NCBI RefSeq assembly: GCF_019931755.1
Contig: NZ_CP082918.1
Location: 3,142,001-3,206,000 of the forward strand
Origin: Sutcliffiella horikoshii
Lineage (GTDB): Bacteria > Bacillota > Bacilli > Bacillales > Bacillaceae_I
DNA length: 64,000 nucleotides
Direction of reading: 5' to 3'
Below the pieces are notes generated by a model. It saw only the letters and a list, made by a program, of their open reading frames with translations, was not told where the DNA came from and searched no databases. The translations under genes were made by a program, and so were the position numbers. Below, piece after piece: positions 44,689 through 52,746 of the stretch (position 1 is the first letter of the stretch; every line of letters begins with the position of its first letter).

Positions 44689-44898
44689 CTACTTTATTTC
44701 AATTCTGTTCTTATTAGGTGTTACCCAAATAGAAAAAAATCCAGCATCTGTTATGAAACGAATGTGCGGAGGTACACTCATTTCTACTTCTGCTCTTTCC
44801 CATTCTACACTACTAAGGATATCTTCTATTTGCCTCAATTCAGCTGAATCCTCTACAACCTTTAATTTTCTATAACCTGCACTTGTATTTTCTTCCAC
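44689..44898 (-). CDS. Small hypothetical protein
   Basis: A 69-residue soluble protein, with a charged helix (EDSAELRQIEDILSSVEWERAE) then a short beta part (PHIRFITDAGFFSIWVTPN). I recognise no family with certainty. It is followed by a 29-codon ORF and repeat copy C. Confidence 0.55.
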   Translation of the reverse strand: MEENTSAGYRKLKVVEDSAELRQIEDILSSVEWERAEVEMSVPPHIRFITDAGFFSIWVTPNKNRIEIK

Positions 44899-45079
44899 AT
44901 TAATAGTGTTTTGACATTCGAAATTTCAGACTTTACAAAGTTGCAACCTACTATTATGTTTGTGCAAAGCAGAATACCAAGAAAACACTGTTCCCTACTC
45001 TAGTAACGTAACGGATTGTTGATGTGCGGTGGTATAGAATATTCATGAGTAAAGTACTACTCTCAATTTTTAAAGCTAA
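44899..45079. other. Short intergenic region
   Basis: Promoter region of the small gene pair; nothing distinctive is seen. Confidence 0.4.
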
Positions 45080-45334
45080 TTATTTTGTTTCTTTTCTAAC
45101 AAAAATTGAAAGCAAAATTCCTAACAATATAAAAAACCCTGAACCGATTAATACCTTTATTGGCGAGGTCGAAAAATGATGTGGAATCATTTTAATATCG
45201 TTGTTTTCTGTATGGGTTTTCCTTATATGTTTTACAGTCCACCAATCCTCAGGAGTAGAGTGATTAGAAGCGACATACAACCATAGTAAATAACTAAATA
45301 AAGTAAATAAAAAGACTCCCACTAACCTATTCAT
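45080..45334 (-). CDS. Small membrane protein with two helices
   Basis: 84 residues with an N-terminal helix (about 2-20), a polar outside loop with STPEDWWTVKHIR, and a C-terminal helix (about 58-78) ending in RKETK. ATG 45334 is chosen because GGGGGAGGG precedes it; an in-frame start ten codons upstream has no such site. No family is recognised. Confidence 0.6.
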   Translation of the reverse strand: MNRLVGVFLFTLFSYLLWLYVASNHSTPEDWWTVKHIRKTHTENNDIKMIPHHFSTSPIKVLIGSGFFILLGILLSIFVRKETK

Positions 45335-45366
45335 AATCCCTCCCCCTATACAACCCTGTCCCATTG

Positions 45367-45478
45367 CTTAATACCAATTATTTCATAATATGAAAATTCC
45401 TACAATATGTTATTTTTCGCCCCGGTGAAATAAAAAAGCACAAATCCCTATTACAAGATCGCGCCCGTTGTGGAAGAT
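45367..45478 (-). repeat. Dispersed hairpin repeat, copy D
   Basis: A full-length copy: GCTTAATACCAATTATTTCAT, AAAATTCCTACAATATGTTA, AATAAAAAAGCACAAATCC, loop, AAGATCGCGCCCGTTGTGGAAGATC. It follows the 252-residue secreted protein gene on the minus strand. Confidence 0.8.
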
Positions 45479-45523
45479 CCAAAAGTTTGAAGAAAAAAGG
45501 GTCGCCCGTAGCAACCCTTAGTT

Positions 45524-46279
45524 TTAGAACATTGAATTAGCAATTTTAAGTAAATCCTCCACTGTAATCTCTTTTTTCGTTGTTTTACTTATACAAATTG
45601 AATACCTTGAATTCTTATGTTGAAAGATAAGTTGATGGGCAGAAGGAACATTCTGATACAGTGCTTTCGTACCGCTCTTCAATGTATAATATTCATCATT
45701 TTCACCTTCTAACTTCTTTAAATCAGTATCACTTGGTACTATTTTCACCTGAACTAATCCTTTTAAATCAGCATTCCTATACCTCAACATTAGTGTATCT
45801 TTATTAAAATCTGCGTCAATATGGGTAATGTCAAAAGGAAACTCGGAGGCTGCAAGTATAGGAGTATTCATTTTATCTTGATACTCTTGAATTGCTTTTG
45901 CTTCATCTATAAATGGATTAGAACCATCGAACACAACTCTTATATCCGTAACTTTTTCTTTATTAGATGTTACTTCCCATATAAACGCAATTCTTTCTGG
46001 TTCATTCTCTCCACTTTCAAAGTAGCCAATTATTACTCTTACATTTTCATTAGGGGAATTTAATCCAGAAAACCCGGTGATTGGTGTTTTTTCTCGAATT
46101 TCAGGTATTTTAACATCAGGAACTGTAAATGACCTTGCTTCTTTTTCACCGTTTCTAACTAACGTATGTATAAAGTTACTAACTACATTACCCTCTTTAA
46201 AAGGTGGTGTGGCCATCCCTGTTTGTGCTGATAAAAATAAAATGCCTAAAGTAATTATTGTTATCATAATTCTTTTCAT
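45524..46279 (-). CDS. Secreted hypothetical protein
   Basis: 251 residues with a Sec signal peptide (MKRIMITIITLGILFLSAQTG, cleavage near GMA) and a soluble beta-rich body. The C-terminal part (YYTLKSGTKALYQ to ITVEDLLKIANSMF) is reminiscent of DUF4367-type domains of anti-sigma or lipoprotein partners, with low certainty. TTGGAGGTG precedes ATG 46279; upstream in-frame codons are less likely starts. Confidence 0.6.
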   Translation of the reverse strand: MKRIMITIITLGILFLSAQTGMATPPFKEGNVVSNFIHTLVRNGEKEARSFTVPDVKIPEIREKTPITGFSGLNSPNENVRVIIGYFESGENEPERIAFIWEVTSNKEKVTDIRVVFDGSNPFIDEAKAIQEYQDKMNTPILAASEFPFDITHIDADFNKDTLMLRYRNADLKGLVQVKIVPSDTDLKKLEGENDEYYTLKSGTKALYQNVPSAHQLIFQHKNSRYSICISKTTKKEITVEDLLKIANSMF

Positions 46280-46379
46280 TTTTAGCACCTCCAAGGTTAT
46301 CTTTTCCTCGGATGTAAGTTTTATGTAATCTATAGTAATTGACTTTTTAGCGTAATAAGTCAAAGGAGCTGTCATAAAG

Positions 46380-46480
46380 GCAGCTCCCACTCTTTCGTAC
46401 TAGCGCCCGATAGCGGAAGACTTTAATTCGAGATAATTTGTAATACGATCTACGATTAAAGCTCCAGATTGCTGAATAGG
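46380..46480 (-). repeat. Degraded hairpin repeat (H) downstream of the lipoprotein gene
   Basis: GGAGCTGTCATAAAGGCAGCTCC forms a 7-8 bp stem (46365-46387), then come the repeat's right-end box GCGCCCGATAGCGGAAGAC (46412-46430) and a second box AAGCTCCAGATTGCTGAATA (46460-46479). It reads as fused remnants of two repeat copies. Confidence 0.55.
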
Positions 46481-46520
46481 GATGTTATTATATTTATGCC
46501 GCCCCTGGGCTTTCTTAAAT

Positions 46521-46895
46521 TTATTTCTTTGTCAGTTTAAATGTTTCAGTCTTACCATTCCACTCAACTGTTACCTCAACTTCAGTATGTTCACTAACTT
46601 GGGCATTAGTTGTGTTCGCTTCACTATAATCTTCAACAGTCCCATTTTCCTGTAATTTATCCCTAGTTCCGCCAAAACTACCGACACTATCGACTTTATA
46701 GGTAATTGGACCAATCGACTTTACATCTTCTCCCTGAAATTTCAGTAAAAGTCCCTGCTTTTCAAAACCGCTAGACTGGTGCACCTTTAAATCTGCTTGC
46801 CAATTATTTGATTCACCTGAATATGCAAAGTCTTTAGAGCCGCAAGCCGACAACAATAAAACAGTTATAAATAATGTTATCACTATTCGAAACAT
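46521..46895 (-). CDS. Small lipoprotein
   Basis: 124 residues with a lipoprotein signal MFRIVITLFITVLLLSACGS (lipobox LSAC) and a beta-sandwich-like body of 100 residues ending in EVEVTVEWNGKTETFKLTKK. GGGGGGAG precedes ATG 46895. It is close after a small membrane protein gene. Function unknown. Confidence 0.65.
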   Translation of the reverse strand: MFRIVITLFITVLLLSACGSKDFAYSGESNNWQADLKVHQSSGFEKQGLLLKFQGEDVKSIGPITYKVDSVGSFGGTRDKLQENGTVEDYSEANTTNAQVSEHTEVEVTVEWNGKTETFKLTKK

Positions 46896-46959
46896 ACTTT
46901 CTCCCCCCTCTATATTTACTTGCTTGTTTTTTACAATGTCACTTAAGTCAGAAGAGCCT

Positions 46960-47295
46960 TTATTTTTCAAATTGCTCTCCCTTGTTATACCTTGCATTAA
47001 CTTTATAATAAAAACTGAAGCAGATTATTGCAGTTAATAGGGCTGTTCCTAGTACAACACATACTCCATCCCAGTAAACGGAACTCCCAGCTAAAACCCA
47101 AACTTGGTAAGAGGTGATTAAATACCCAGCTACGGCTACCCCTCCCAAAAGTAAAGAAATGAGGTTCGACCTCGCTTCTTTTAATATGGAGTCATTTTTT
47201 GAATACTTGATCTTTGTCAATTTTGACATACTAAACAACAATAGGAAAATTGAGAAAACGAGTAATAAAAAGTTAATCTTTTTGCCTCCCCACAC
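46960..47295 (-). CDS. Small membrane protein with three hydrophobic segments
   Basis: 111 residues with hydrophobic segments at about 8-24, 45-63 and 69-96. The start is unclear: GTG 47295 has no good ribosome binding site, while GGGGAGG lies before ATT six codons later, so an unusual ATT start is possible. No family is recognised. It lies 64 bases before the lipoprotein gene. Confidence 0.55.
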   Translation of the reverse strand: MWGGKKINFLLLVFSIFLLLFSMSKLTKIKYSKNDSILKEARSNLISLLLGGVAVAGYLITSYQVWVLAGSSVYWDGVCVVLGTALLTAIICFSFYYKVNARYNKGEQFEK

Positions 47296-47418
47296 AATAT
47301 CTTTATCAAACTAATCACCAAGGTCTAAATGTATCCTGAAACAGTTATTCCGTTAAACTCCCTCTTTCTTAAGTATAGAGCTCTCCCGCTATGCTGTATT
47401 CACTCCTAAATAATTGAG

Positions 47419-47922
47419 TTAAAATGTTAATAACTTTGACATATAAAACTCATCATAAAAGCTTCCATCTATCATAAGAGAATTTCTTTTTGTACCTTCT
47501 ATTTCAAATCCGCTCTTTTTATATAGAGCTACACCTGCTTCAATGTTAGTAACCGATGTGTGTTCCAATCGTGATATGTGGTGATTTTTCGCCCACTCAT
47601 CAACACGTTTAAATAAAGCAGTTCCAATCCCTTGTCCTCTGTTTTGTTCTAAAATCCCTACAACAATGTAAGCTGAGTGTTTAGTTCTTTTTACACTTCC
47701 GCCAATAGCAATCAAATAACCTATTAAATTTCCTTCTTTTTCTGCTACAAAGATTGTTGAATTGTTTTGCTGTCCTAGACGTTCTAAATGTTTTCGTTGC
47801 TGTTCATGAGTAGTTTTTCTTTCTCCAGCTTCCATTAGCATAAAATTTGATTTTGCTTCTACTTCCTTAATGAGATTTATCAAATTCTCAGCATCCTCAA
47901 TTTCTATCTCTCTAATTAACAT
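47419..47922 (-). CDS. GNAT-family N-acetyltransferase
   Basis: A 167-residue acetyl-CoA-dependent acetyltransferase. The acetyl-CoA loop is ILEQNRGQGIGTALF (Q/RxxGxG/A), preceded by the beta-4 SAYIVVG and followed by RLEHTSVTNIEAGVALYKKSGFEIEG, typical of the RimI/YhhY group. AAGGAG lies before ATG. Substrate unknown. Confidence 0.88.
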   Translation of the reverse strand: MLIREIEIEDAENLINLIKEVEAKSNFMLMEAGERKTTHEQQRKHLERLGQQNNSTIFVAEKEGNLIGYLIAIGGSVKRTKHSAYIVVGILEQNRGQGIGTALFKRVDEWAKNHHISRLEHTSVTNIEAGVALYKKSGFEIEGTKRNSLMIDGSFYDEFYMSKLLTF

Positions 47923-48225
47923 AAAATACTCCTTCCCCTTCTTTCTTCTGCTATACTGCCTGTTTGCTTAATTCCAATTATTTACTTATTAGGAGTTAAC
48001 AGTTAAGTGGACCAATGGGACGGTTCTCACGGTTCATGCTCATCCTATGCAAGAGGTGAAGGATAAAACTGGGGATGAGAACCAAAGATGAGGCAATATA
48101 TTGTCTTATCATTGATTCTTTAGACCTTAGTTTAAAGAAGTTATCATTAATCTAAATGAAATAATTGTAAAACAAAAAATTTTATGATAACATTTTAATA
48201 AATTTGAACGTTAAAGGAGTGTTGA
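47923..48225. other. Intergenic switch point from minus- to plus-strand genes
   Basis: About 300 bases with no gene. It starts with GCTTAATTCCAATTATTTACTT, a remnant of the repeat's left end, and must hold the promoters of the GNAT (minus) and of the HTH-MFS pair (plus). The part at 48190-48222 is very AT-rich. Confidence 0.45.
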
Positions 48226-48822
48226 ATGATGTCCTCTACAAATTTATTATTGATTAAATCTTTCGATCAATTAAAAGCGATTAGTGATCCCTTAAGAATA
48301 AGAATTTTTTCTCAAATAACTAACCAATCAAAAACGGGGAAACAAATTGGGGATATTTTAAATATCCCAGCCCCTAAAGTACATTATCATTTAAAAGAAC
48401 TTGAAAAAGTTAAGATCATATTTATTGAAAAAACTGAATTACTAAATGGGATTGCACAGAAATTTTACAAAACTTATGGAACAGATATTGTTATCGACCA
48501 GAAGCTTTTTCCTCACCTCAATGAAATGAATGAATCAATTAGAACTTCAATATATTCAATTTTGTTAAATGCAAAAAATGAGGCAATCGCTGCTCCCGAG
48601 GATTCATTTTCAATTTCTTCAGGAGAATATATGGATTGGCCTTTAATTTCTATTCAAACAAAAGTTAATATCAAACGACCACAGTTTATGCAGTGGAAAA
48701 AAAAGTATCATAATCTTTTAAATGAATTAGCAAATATGGAAAATACAGACCAAGAAGATGTAAGTACTTTTTATATTTCAAGTGTAGGTTTTGAAGTCAA
48801 AAAGGACAGAGGGGAATTCTAA
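48226..48822 (+). CDS. ArsR-like winged-helix regulator
   Basis: A 198-residue DNA-binding protein with a winged HTH at about 10-85 (LKAISDPLRIRIFSQ, then QIGDILNIPAPKVHYHLKEL), the ArsR-like pattern, followed by an effector-type C-terminal half. GGAG stands upstream of tandem ATG codons. The MFS gene begins one base past its stop, so the protein probably controls that exporter. Confidence 0.85.
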   Translation: MMSSTNLLLIKSFDQLKAISDPLRIRIFSQITNQSKTGKQIGDILNIPAPKVHYHLKELEKVKIIFIEKTELLNGIAQKFYKTYGTDIVIDQKLFPHLNEMNESIRTSIYSILLNAKNEAIAAPEDSFSISSGEYMDWPLISIQTKVNIKRPQFMQWKKKYHNLLNELANMENTDQEDVSTFYISSVGFEVKKDRGEF

Positions 48823-48823
48823 A

Positions 48824-50113
48824 ATGATATCCTTATTTAAAAACTGGAGGTTTACACGATTATTTTCCGGAAGAATTATAACTAATATGGCAGACAGTAT
48901 CTATTATATTGCAGCAATGTGGTTAGTATATGAATTAGGAGGATCAGCATTTCACACTGGATTAGCAGGTTTTTTAGTCTTGTTACCACAAGCAATACAA
49001 TTTTTAGCAGGTCCATTGGTTGATCGTTGGTCTTTAAGAAAAACCCTATTTTTTACTCAGCTTGTTCAAGGCATACTTATAGCTATTATTCCAATCGCAT
49101 ATCAATTCAATTATTTAAATATAACTACAGTACTCATAATAATCCCATTGATATCTTTGCTAAATCAATTCGCTTACCCAGCTCAAACGGCTGCTTTACC
49201 TTTGATATTAAAAAAGGATGAATTAGTTAAAGGTAATTCATTATTTAGTTTTGCTTATCAAGGTATTGATATGGCTTTTAATGCAATTGCGGGTATACTA
49301 ATTTCATTATTAGGAGTAGTAACGTTATTCATTATAGATTCCGTTATATTTTTTATTGCTGCCGTACTATTTTTATCAATTAGAATTCCTGTAAATGAGG
49401 ATACGGATGACTTAATACCAGATAATAAACATAGAAAGCTGAAACAATTACTTAAGAATTATTTGTTAGAATTAACTGATGGATTTAAATTTGTTTTTGG
49501 ATCTATCATTGCTAAATTATTTGTAGCGATAATTGTTGCAAATTTTGCAATTGGAGCAACCCTTGCTATTTTACCAGTATACGGTGACTACCTTGGTGGT
49601 TCTGATACATATGGATATTTAATGGCAGCATTATCGGCTGGAACATTAATAGGAGCTCTGTTGGGTAGTATTATGGGAAGGTTCCCCTTAGGTACTCTGA
49701 CAATTATAGCATTTCTTATTGGATTTTGTTTTTGGATTAGTTCCATCTTTATGCCTTCAAAAACTTTAACAATTATATTGTTTGGTTTTGCTTGGATACC
49801 TTTAGGTGTAACTAATGTTGTAATGAATTCAGCTATATTAGGAATGATTCCACAGAAATTTGTTGCGAGAACTATTACTGTGGCAGCTAGTATTGGGACT
49901 TTAATGATGCCTATCGGTTCCCTTCTAGGAGGTTACGTTGCTACAGTTCTTGATATTACCCTGGTTTTTGGATTATTAAGTTCTGGATTTTTATTCATTT
50001 CAATTTTTTGGGTTTTGAATTCTACATTAAGAAAATTACCACAGCCCGTTAAAATGAATGCTGAAGATTATGGATTACATATAAACAATCAAAAATCAGC
50101 TCAGGCTAATTAA
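48824..50113 (+). CDS. MFS transporter (DHA3/enterobactin-exporter type)
   Basis: About 429 residues and 12 predicted helices. It has the N-terminal SLFKNWRFTRLFSGRIITNMADSIYYIA segment common in macrolide-efflux-like MFS proteins, and the loop 2-3 motif GPLVDRWSLRKTL. ATG 48824 follows AGAGGGG by nine bases. Transcribed with the upstream regulator. Substrate not predictable. Confidence 0.85.
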   Translation: MISLFKNWRFTRLFSGRIITNMADSIYYIAAMWLVYELGGSAFHTGLAGFLVLLPQAIQFLAGPLVDRWSLRKTLFFTQLVQGILIAIIPIAYQFNYLNITTVLIIIPLISLLNQFAYPAQTAALPLILKKDELVKGNSLFSFAYQGIDMAFNAIAGILISLLGVVTLFIIDSVIFFIAAVLFLSIRIPVNEDTDDLIPDNKHRKLKQLLKNYLLELTDGFKFVFGSIIAKLFVAIIVANFAIGATLAILPVYGDYLGGSDTYGYLMAALSAGTLIGALLGSIMGRFPLGTLTIIAFLIGFCFWISSIFMPSKTLTIILFGFAWIPLGVTNVVMNSAILGMIPQKFVARTITVAASIGTLMMPIGSLLGGYVATVLDITLVFGLLSSGFLFISIFWVLNSTLRKLPQPVKMNAEDYGLHINNQKSAQAN

Positions 50114-50591
50114 AAAAAGTTAAGCTTATAGAAGCCCCTAGTAGTATTTGAAAAATCACTTTTTGTGGATCCTTTTTACTTTCTTTTTCGATTGCCACTT
50201 AAAAAGTATAGTAAGTTGAGATAAAATAAGACATACCTGTATCGAACAGATATGCCTCTTCCTTATTTAAATATGATCTCCAGCAGATACATCAGCTTAT
50301 GTGGACCACTTTACTTGATGGACGGAAAGACAACGATGTGCTTGGAATCCTGCTTTTTACGTATACTTTCATTTGTTAATTTCGAAAAATGGTGCTGCGA
50401 AGACGAGACAATATGGTGTTTCATCTTTTTTTATATTTTATAGATTTGGTATCTGGCCCTTTTCATGAAGAAAGACTTCCTTATTTCAGAAAAGCGCCCT
50501 TTAATGGAATAACTAAAATCTGACCTTATTCATAAAATCACTTAATTCTTATTAAACTAACACCAGTTAATACCAAATGATCTATTTTACA
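50114..50591. other. Gene-poor region after the MFS gene
   Basis: About 480 bases. It holds an imperfect hairpin (50229-50257), a short open frame at 50252-50443 that I do not consider a gene, an AAGCGCCCTTTAATGGAATAA box (50501-50520) and an AGTTAATACCAAATGATCTA stretch (50562-50582). The last two resemble the right and left ends of the dispersed repeat. Confidence 0.5.
50229..50257 (+). terminator. Imperfect hairpin after the MFS gene
   Basis: AGACATACCTGT and ACAGATATGCCT pair around ATCGA with two wobble or mismatched positions. A weak T-rich stretch follows. Possible terminator. Confidence 0.4.
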
Positions 50592-51094
50592 TTAATTATT
50601 CAAATGAGATGAAAGACCCCGTCCAATAAGGTTTGCAGACACAGGCTTTTTCCCTACTTCCCTTGCCCAAATTGATAATTGTCCTATATGGTGAATTTCA
50701 TGAGCAATGAAATGGCGTATAACCTCACCCCAGGTATCCGTTACAATTCTTCCATCTTGTAAGGTATCGTAAAATAATTGATTTTCCTACTATCATCCCA
50801 GATGTTCACAAAGTTCTCCACTTCCGTTCGAAATTCAGCGTCCAATTTTCGTACCTGATTCAAGCTCTTATAATCATTGAAACTCTCCTCAAAGTCTGTT
50901 TTACCTTGTAAAAGGCGTATCCAACTCCATTCTACATAAACTATATGGAAGAGTGTATGTAGTATACTACCTACACCGCCAGTTCGGTTGCGTAAAAGAT
51001 CTTCTTCACTTAACTCCTCACACCACCGATACCATTCTTCTCTGACCATCCAGTTATATTGAAATGTTTGCAATGAAACCCCTCCATACTTCAA
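50592..51094 (-). pseudogene. DinB-family protein gene, frameshifted
   Basis: The intact frame from 51094 gives 117 residues of a DinB-like four-helix metalloprotein (LHTLFHIVYVEWSWIRLLQG with the first His), then drifts into a false stop at 50741. In another frame the rest follows: DTLQDGRIVTDTWGEVIRHF, then AHEIHHIGQLSIWAREVG and a stop at 50592. Restoring one base near 50765 (YFT-DTLQDGR) joins the two into a normal DinB length of about 167 residues. Likely a recent single-base loss. Confidence 0.8.
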
Positions 51095-51311
51095 GAATAT
51101 GACAACTGATAAAACACTTCACTTCTGAGAATAAAACAAAGCAAACTCGGATTCCTTCTTAAACATGCCCTCAGTTTCGGTGGAATTTTCACAATCTTGA
51201 TACTTACAAAATCTTATAGCCATGCGTTCATCAACCATCTGGCCCATATAAAACGATCGCTGTCCATTTTTTAGATGAACAAGACTATGTGTATATTATG
51301 GGGGGAACTGT

Positions 51312-51590
51312 AGATGCGTATCAACTTTGCGAGCTATTCTACACTGAAGAGTTGAAGCCTCATAGAAAAAGAGGAAATCAGTTATTAAAACTGAGAAGCC
51401 TCATAGAAAAAGAGGAAATCAGTTATTAAAACTGAGAAACCTCACCAGACAGCAGGAAGCAATTGTAAGTGTTTCATCTCAAACAAAATTACAATCACAA
51501 ATTCTATTGGATCAGGTATTTCCTGAGTATCGAGGTGTTTTTGGAAATCTATATTCTAAAGTCTCTTTAATGTATTCCACTATCCTGTAG
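51312..51590 (+). mobile_element. IS110-family transposase internal fragment
   Basis: Plus-strand coding matches the middle of IS110-family transposases: TVDAYQLCELFYTEELKPHR, then GNQLLKLRNLTRQQEAIVSV and LLDQVFPEYRGVFGNLYSKV. Both ends are missing and a 41-bp tandem duplication (51354-51435) shifts the frame, so it is dead. It is a separate remnant from the N-terminal one at 28.98 kb. Confidence 0.8.
51354..51435 (+). repeat. 41-bp tandem duplication
   Basis: Two identical 41-bp units beginning GAAGCCTCATAGAAAAAGAG (at 51354 and 51395) lie inside the IS110 fragment. A third partial GAAACCTCA follows. The unit is not a multiple of three and breaks the frame. Confidence 0.9.
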
Positions 51591-51614
51591 ATAAGGAGCA
51601 GAATAGTTGAATAA

Positions 51615-51655
51615 ATTAAACAAGAACAACCACATCTATGACTGTTCCTGTTGTT
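51615..51655 (-). terminator. Terminator of the DUF2269-like gene pair
   Basis: AACAAGAACA (51619-51628) and TGTTCCTGTT (51643-51652) pair with one wobble. A T-rich stretch follows on the minus strand. Confidence 0.5.
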
Positions 51656-51732
51656 TTGGTTTTGGATTCTTTGTTGTTTTAAATGAATTTCTAACCTTAT
51701 AAACATGATAATTGTAATTGAGTTTTCTTTAC

Positions 51733-52254
51733 CTACTTATCCATTCTTACTATGTTCTGCTTTCGCCAACCATAGTGAGTCATTCCACGAGGTTTGTATA
51801 CCGATAACCCTGTGACCACAAGTAATACCAATAATCCACCAACAGCGTGTATAACAAGGGACAGTCTTAACTCACGGAGGTCGGTGCTGAATAATATCGT
51901 CTCTGCTGCTACATTTGCAATATAACTAATTGGCTCCAGTTGTAAGTACAAGACGATAGTTGCAACCAGCGTTAACAATAATTTTATTAAAACCCAATAA
52001 TGACGGAACAATCCCCACTTTGTGCCTAACGATTGAATGAGACCGCTTAACAAAGAGAATATACTCAACGGAACAATGACAAGCAACGTAATTAATTCCA
52101 GCGATAGGTAAGATGCTCTAACCACCTGTTCATTCTCACTATTCAAACCGACAATAGAAAGAACAAGAAAACAAGCAATAGCTCCAATCCAGCCAAGAGT
52201 AGAAACGATATGTATCAAAAGTGCAAACTTTCGGATGCGTGGTGTCATCATCAC
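51733..52254 (-). CDS. DUF2269-like integral membrane protein
   Basis: 173 residues with four predicted helices (about 10-32, 48-70, 84-104, 130-150) and the motifs LLIHIVSTLGWIGAIACFL and TKWGLFRHYWVLIKLLLT typical of DUF2269-type proteins. Conserved His residues in helices 1 and 4 could bind heme, but this is a guess. It overlaps the upstream small gene by ATGA. Confidence 0.75.
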   Translation of the reverse strand: MMMTPRIRKFALLIHIVSTLGWIGAIACFLVLSIVGLNSENEQVVRASYLSLELITLLVIVPLSIFSLLSGLIQSLGTKWGLFRHYWVLIKLLLTLVATIVLYLQLEPISYIANVAAETILFSTDLRELRLSLVIHAVGGLLVLLVVTGLSVYKPRGMTHYGWRKQNIVRMDK

Positions 52255-52448
52255 GATTCGATAATACCTTGTTTTATTATCGAAACATCGTTGCCAACTC
52301 CATTAAGTGAAAAGTGGCGATTGGGTCCATGTTCTCCACCGATACCTGTAACTTTCATAATTACAAATAATAAAACTAAAACAATAACAATTATCCCAAA
52401 GACTTTTACCCACCGTGGGGTACTTGGTGGTCCTTCTTGTTTAGTCAT
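52251..52448 (-). CDS. Small membrane protein co-transcribed with the DUF2269-like gene
   Basis: 65 residues with one transmembrane helix (about 14-34) after an acidic and proline-rich start (KQEGPPSTPRW) and a His/Gly-rich tail. GGAGG lies before ATG and the stop overlaps the next start as ATGA, so the two are translationally coupled. In this type of operon the small protein precedes the DUF2269 gene; the function is unknown. Confidence 0.7.
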   Translation of the reverse strand: MTKQEGPPSTPRWVKVFGIIVIVLVLLFVIMKVTGIGGEHGPNRHFSLNGVGNDVSIIKQGIIES

Positions 52449-52600
52449 GAAATCCTCCCAATTTTATGCTTTTAAATATATTTAATTATAACAAAGTTTA
52501 TAAGCCCTCTTACAGTATGAGGCTGGTAGCATTAGAACATTTTTTCACAAGCACTTTAGAAATATAGTGTTGTGTTGCACAGTATTACGTCTACTCCGCA
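52449..52600. other. Spacer beyond the group II intron 3' end
   Basis: AT-rich DNA containing the promoter of the DUF2269-like pair and the likely 3' exon flank of the intron fragment. No gene is seen. Confidence 0.4.
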
Positions 52601-52661
52601 TATAATGAGTTGTTATAGTGATAGGTAAGCTTTTGACGTTATCTCCAGCTTTTCCCCCACT

Positions 52662-52699
52662 TCACACCGTACAGGCGAGTTTCCCAGCATACGGCGTTC
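52662..52699 (-). ncRNA. Group II intron domain V
   Basis: On the minus strand GAACGCCGTATGCTGGGAAA and CTCGCCTGTACGGTGTG fold into the domain V hairpin (CCGTA paired with TACGG, GAAA tetraloop-type end). The catalytic triad form here differs from the usual AGC in the first stem position. Confidence 0.75.
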
Positions 52700-52746
52700 C
52701 AACTAATCCAATTCATTCAAGATTTTTATGATTATGCAAAGGAGAA

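Noticed and set aside
38511..45478. CRISPR array
   Set aside because: The repeats are about 110-120 bp, thousands of bases apart and separated by genes; no short regularly spaced repeats were found anywhere.
50252..50443. 63-codon open frame after the MFS gene
   Set aside because: No ribosome binding site, unusual Cys/Trp-rich composition, and it overlaps a hairpin; not supported as a gene.
51298..51312. TATGGGGGGAACTGTAG, a seventh match to the G-run element
   Set aside because: It lies at the broken edge of a former IS110 coding region and not before a gene, so I count it as chance.
51512..51706. 64-codon minus-strand frame over the IS110 fragment
   Set aside because: It lies opposite recognisable IS110 coding sequence and crosses a terminator hairpin.
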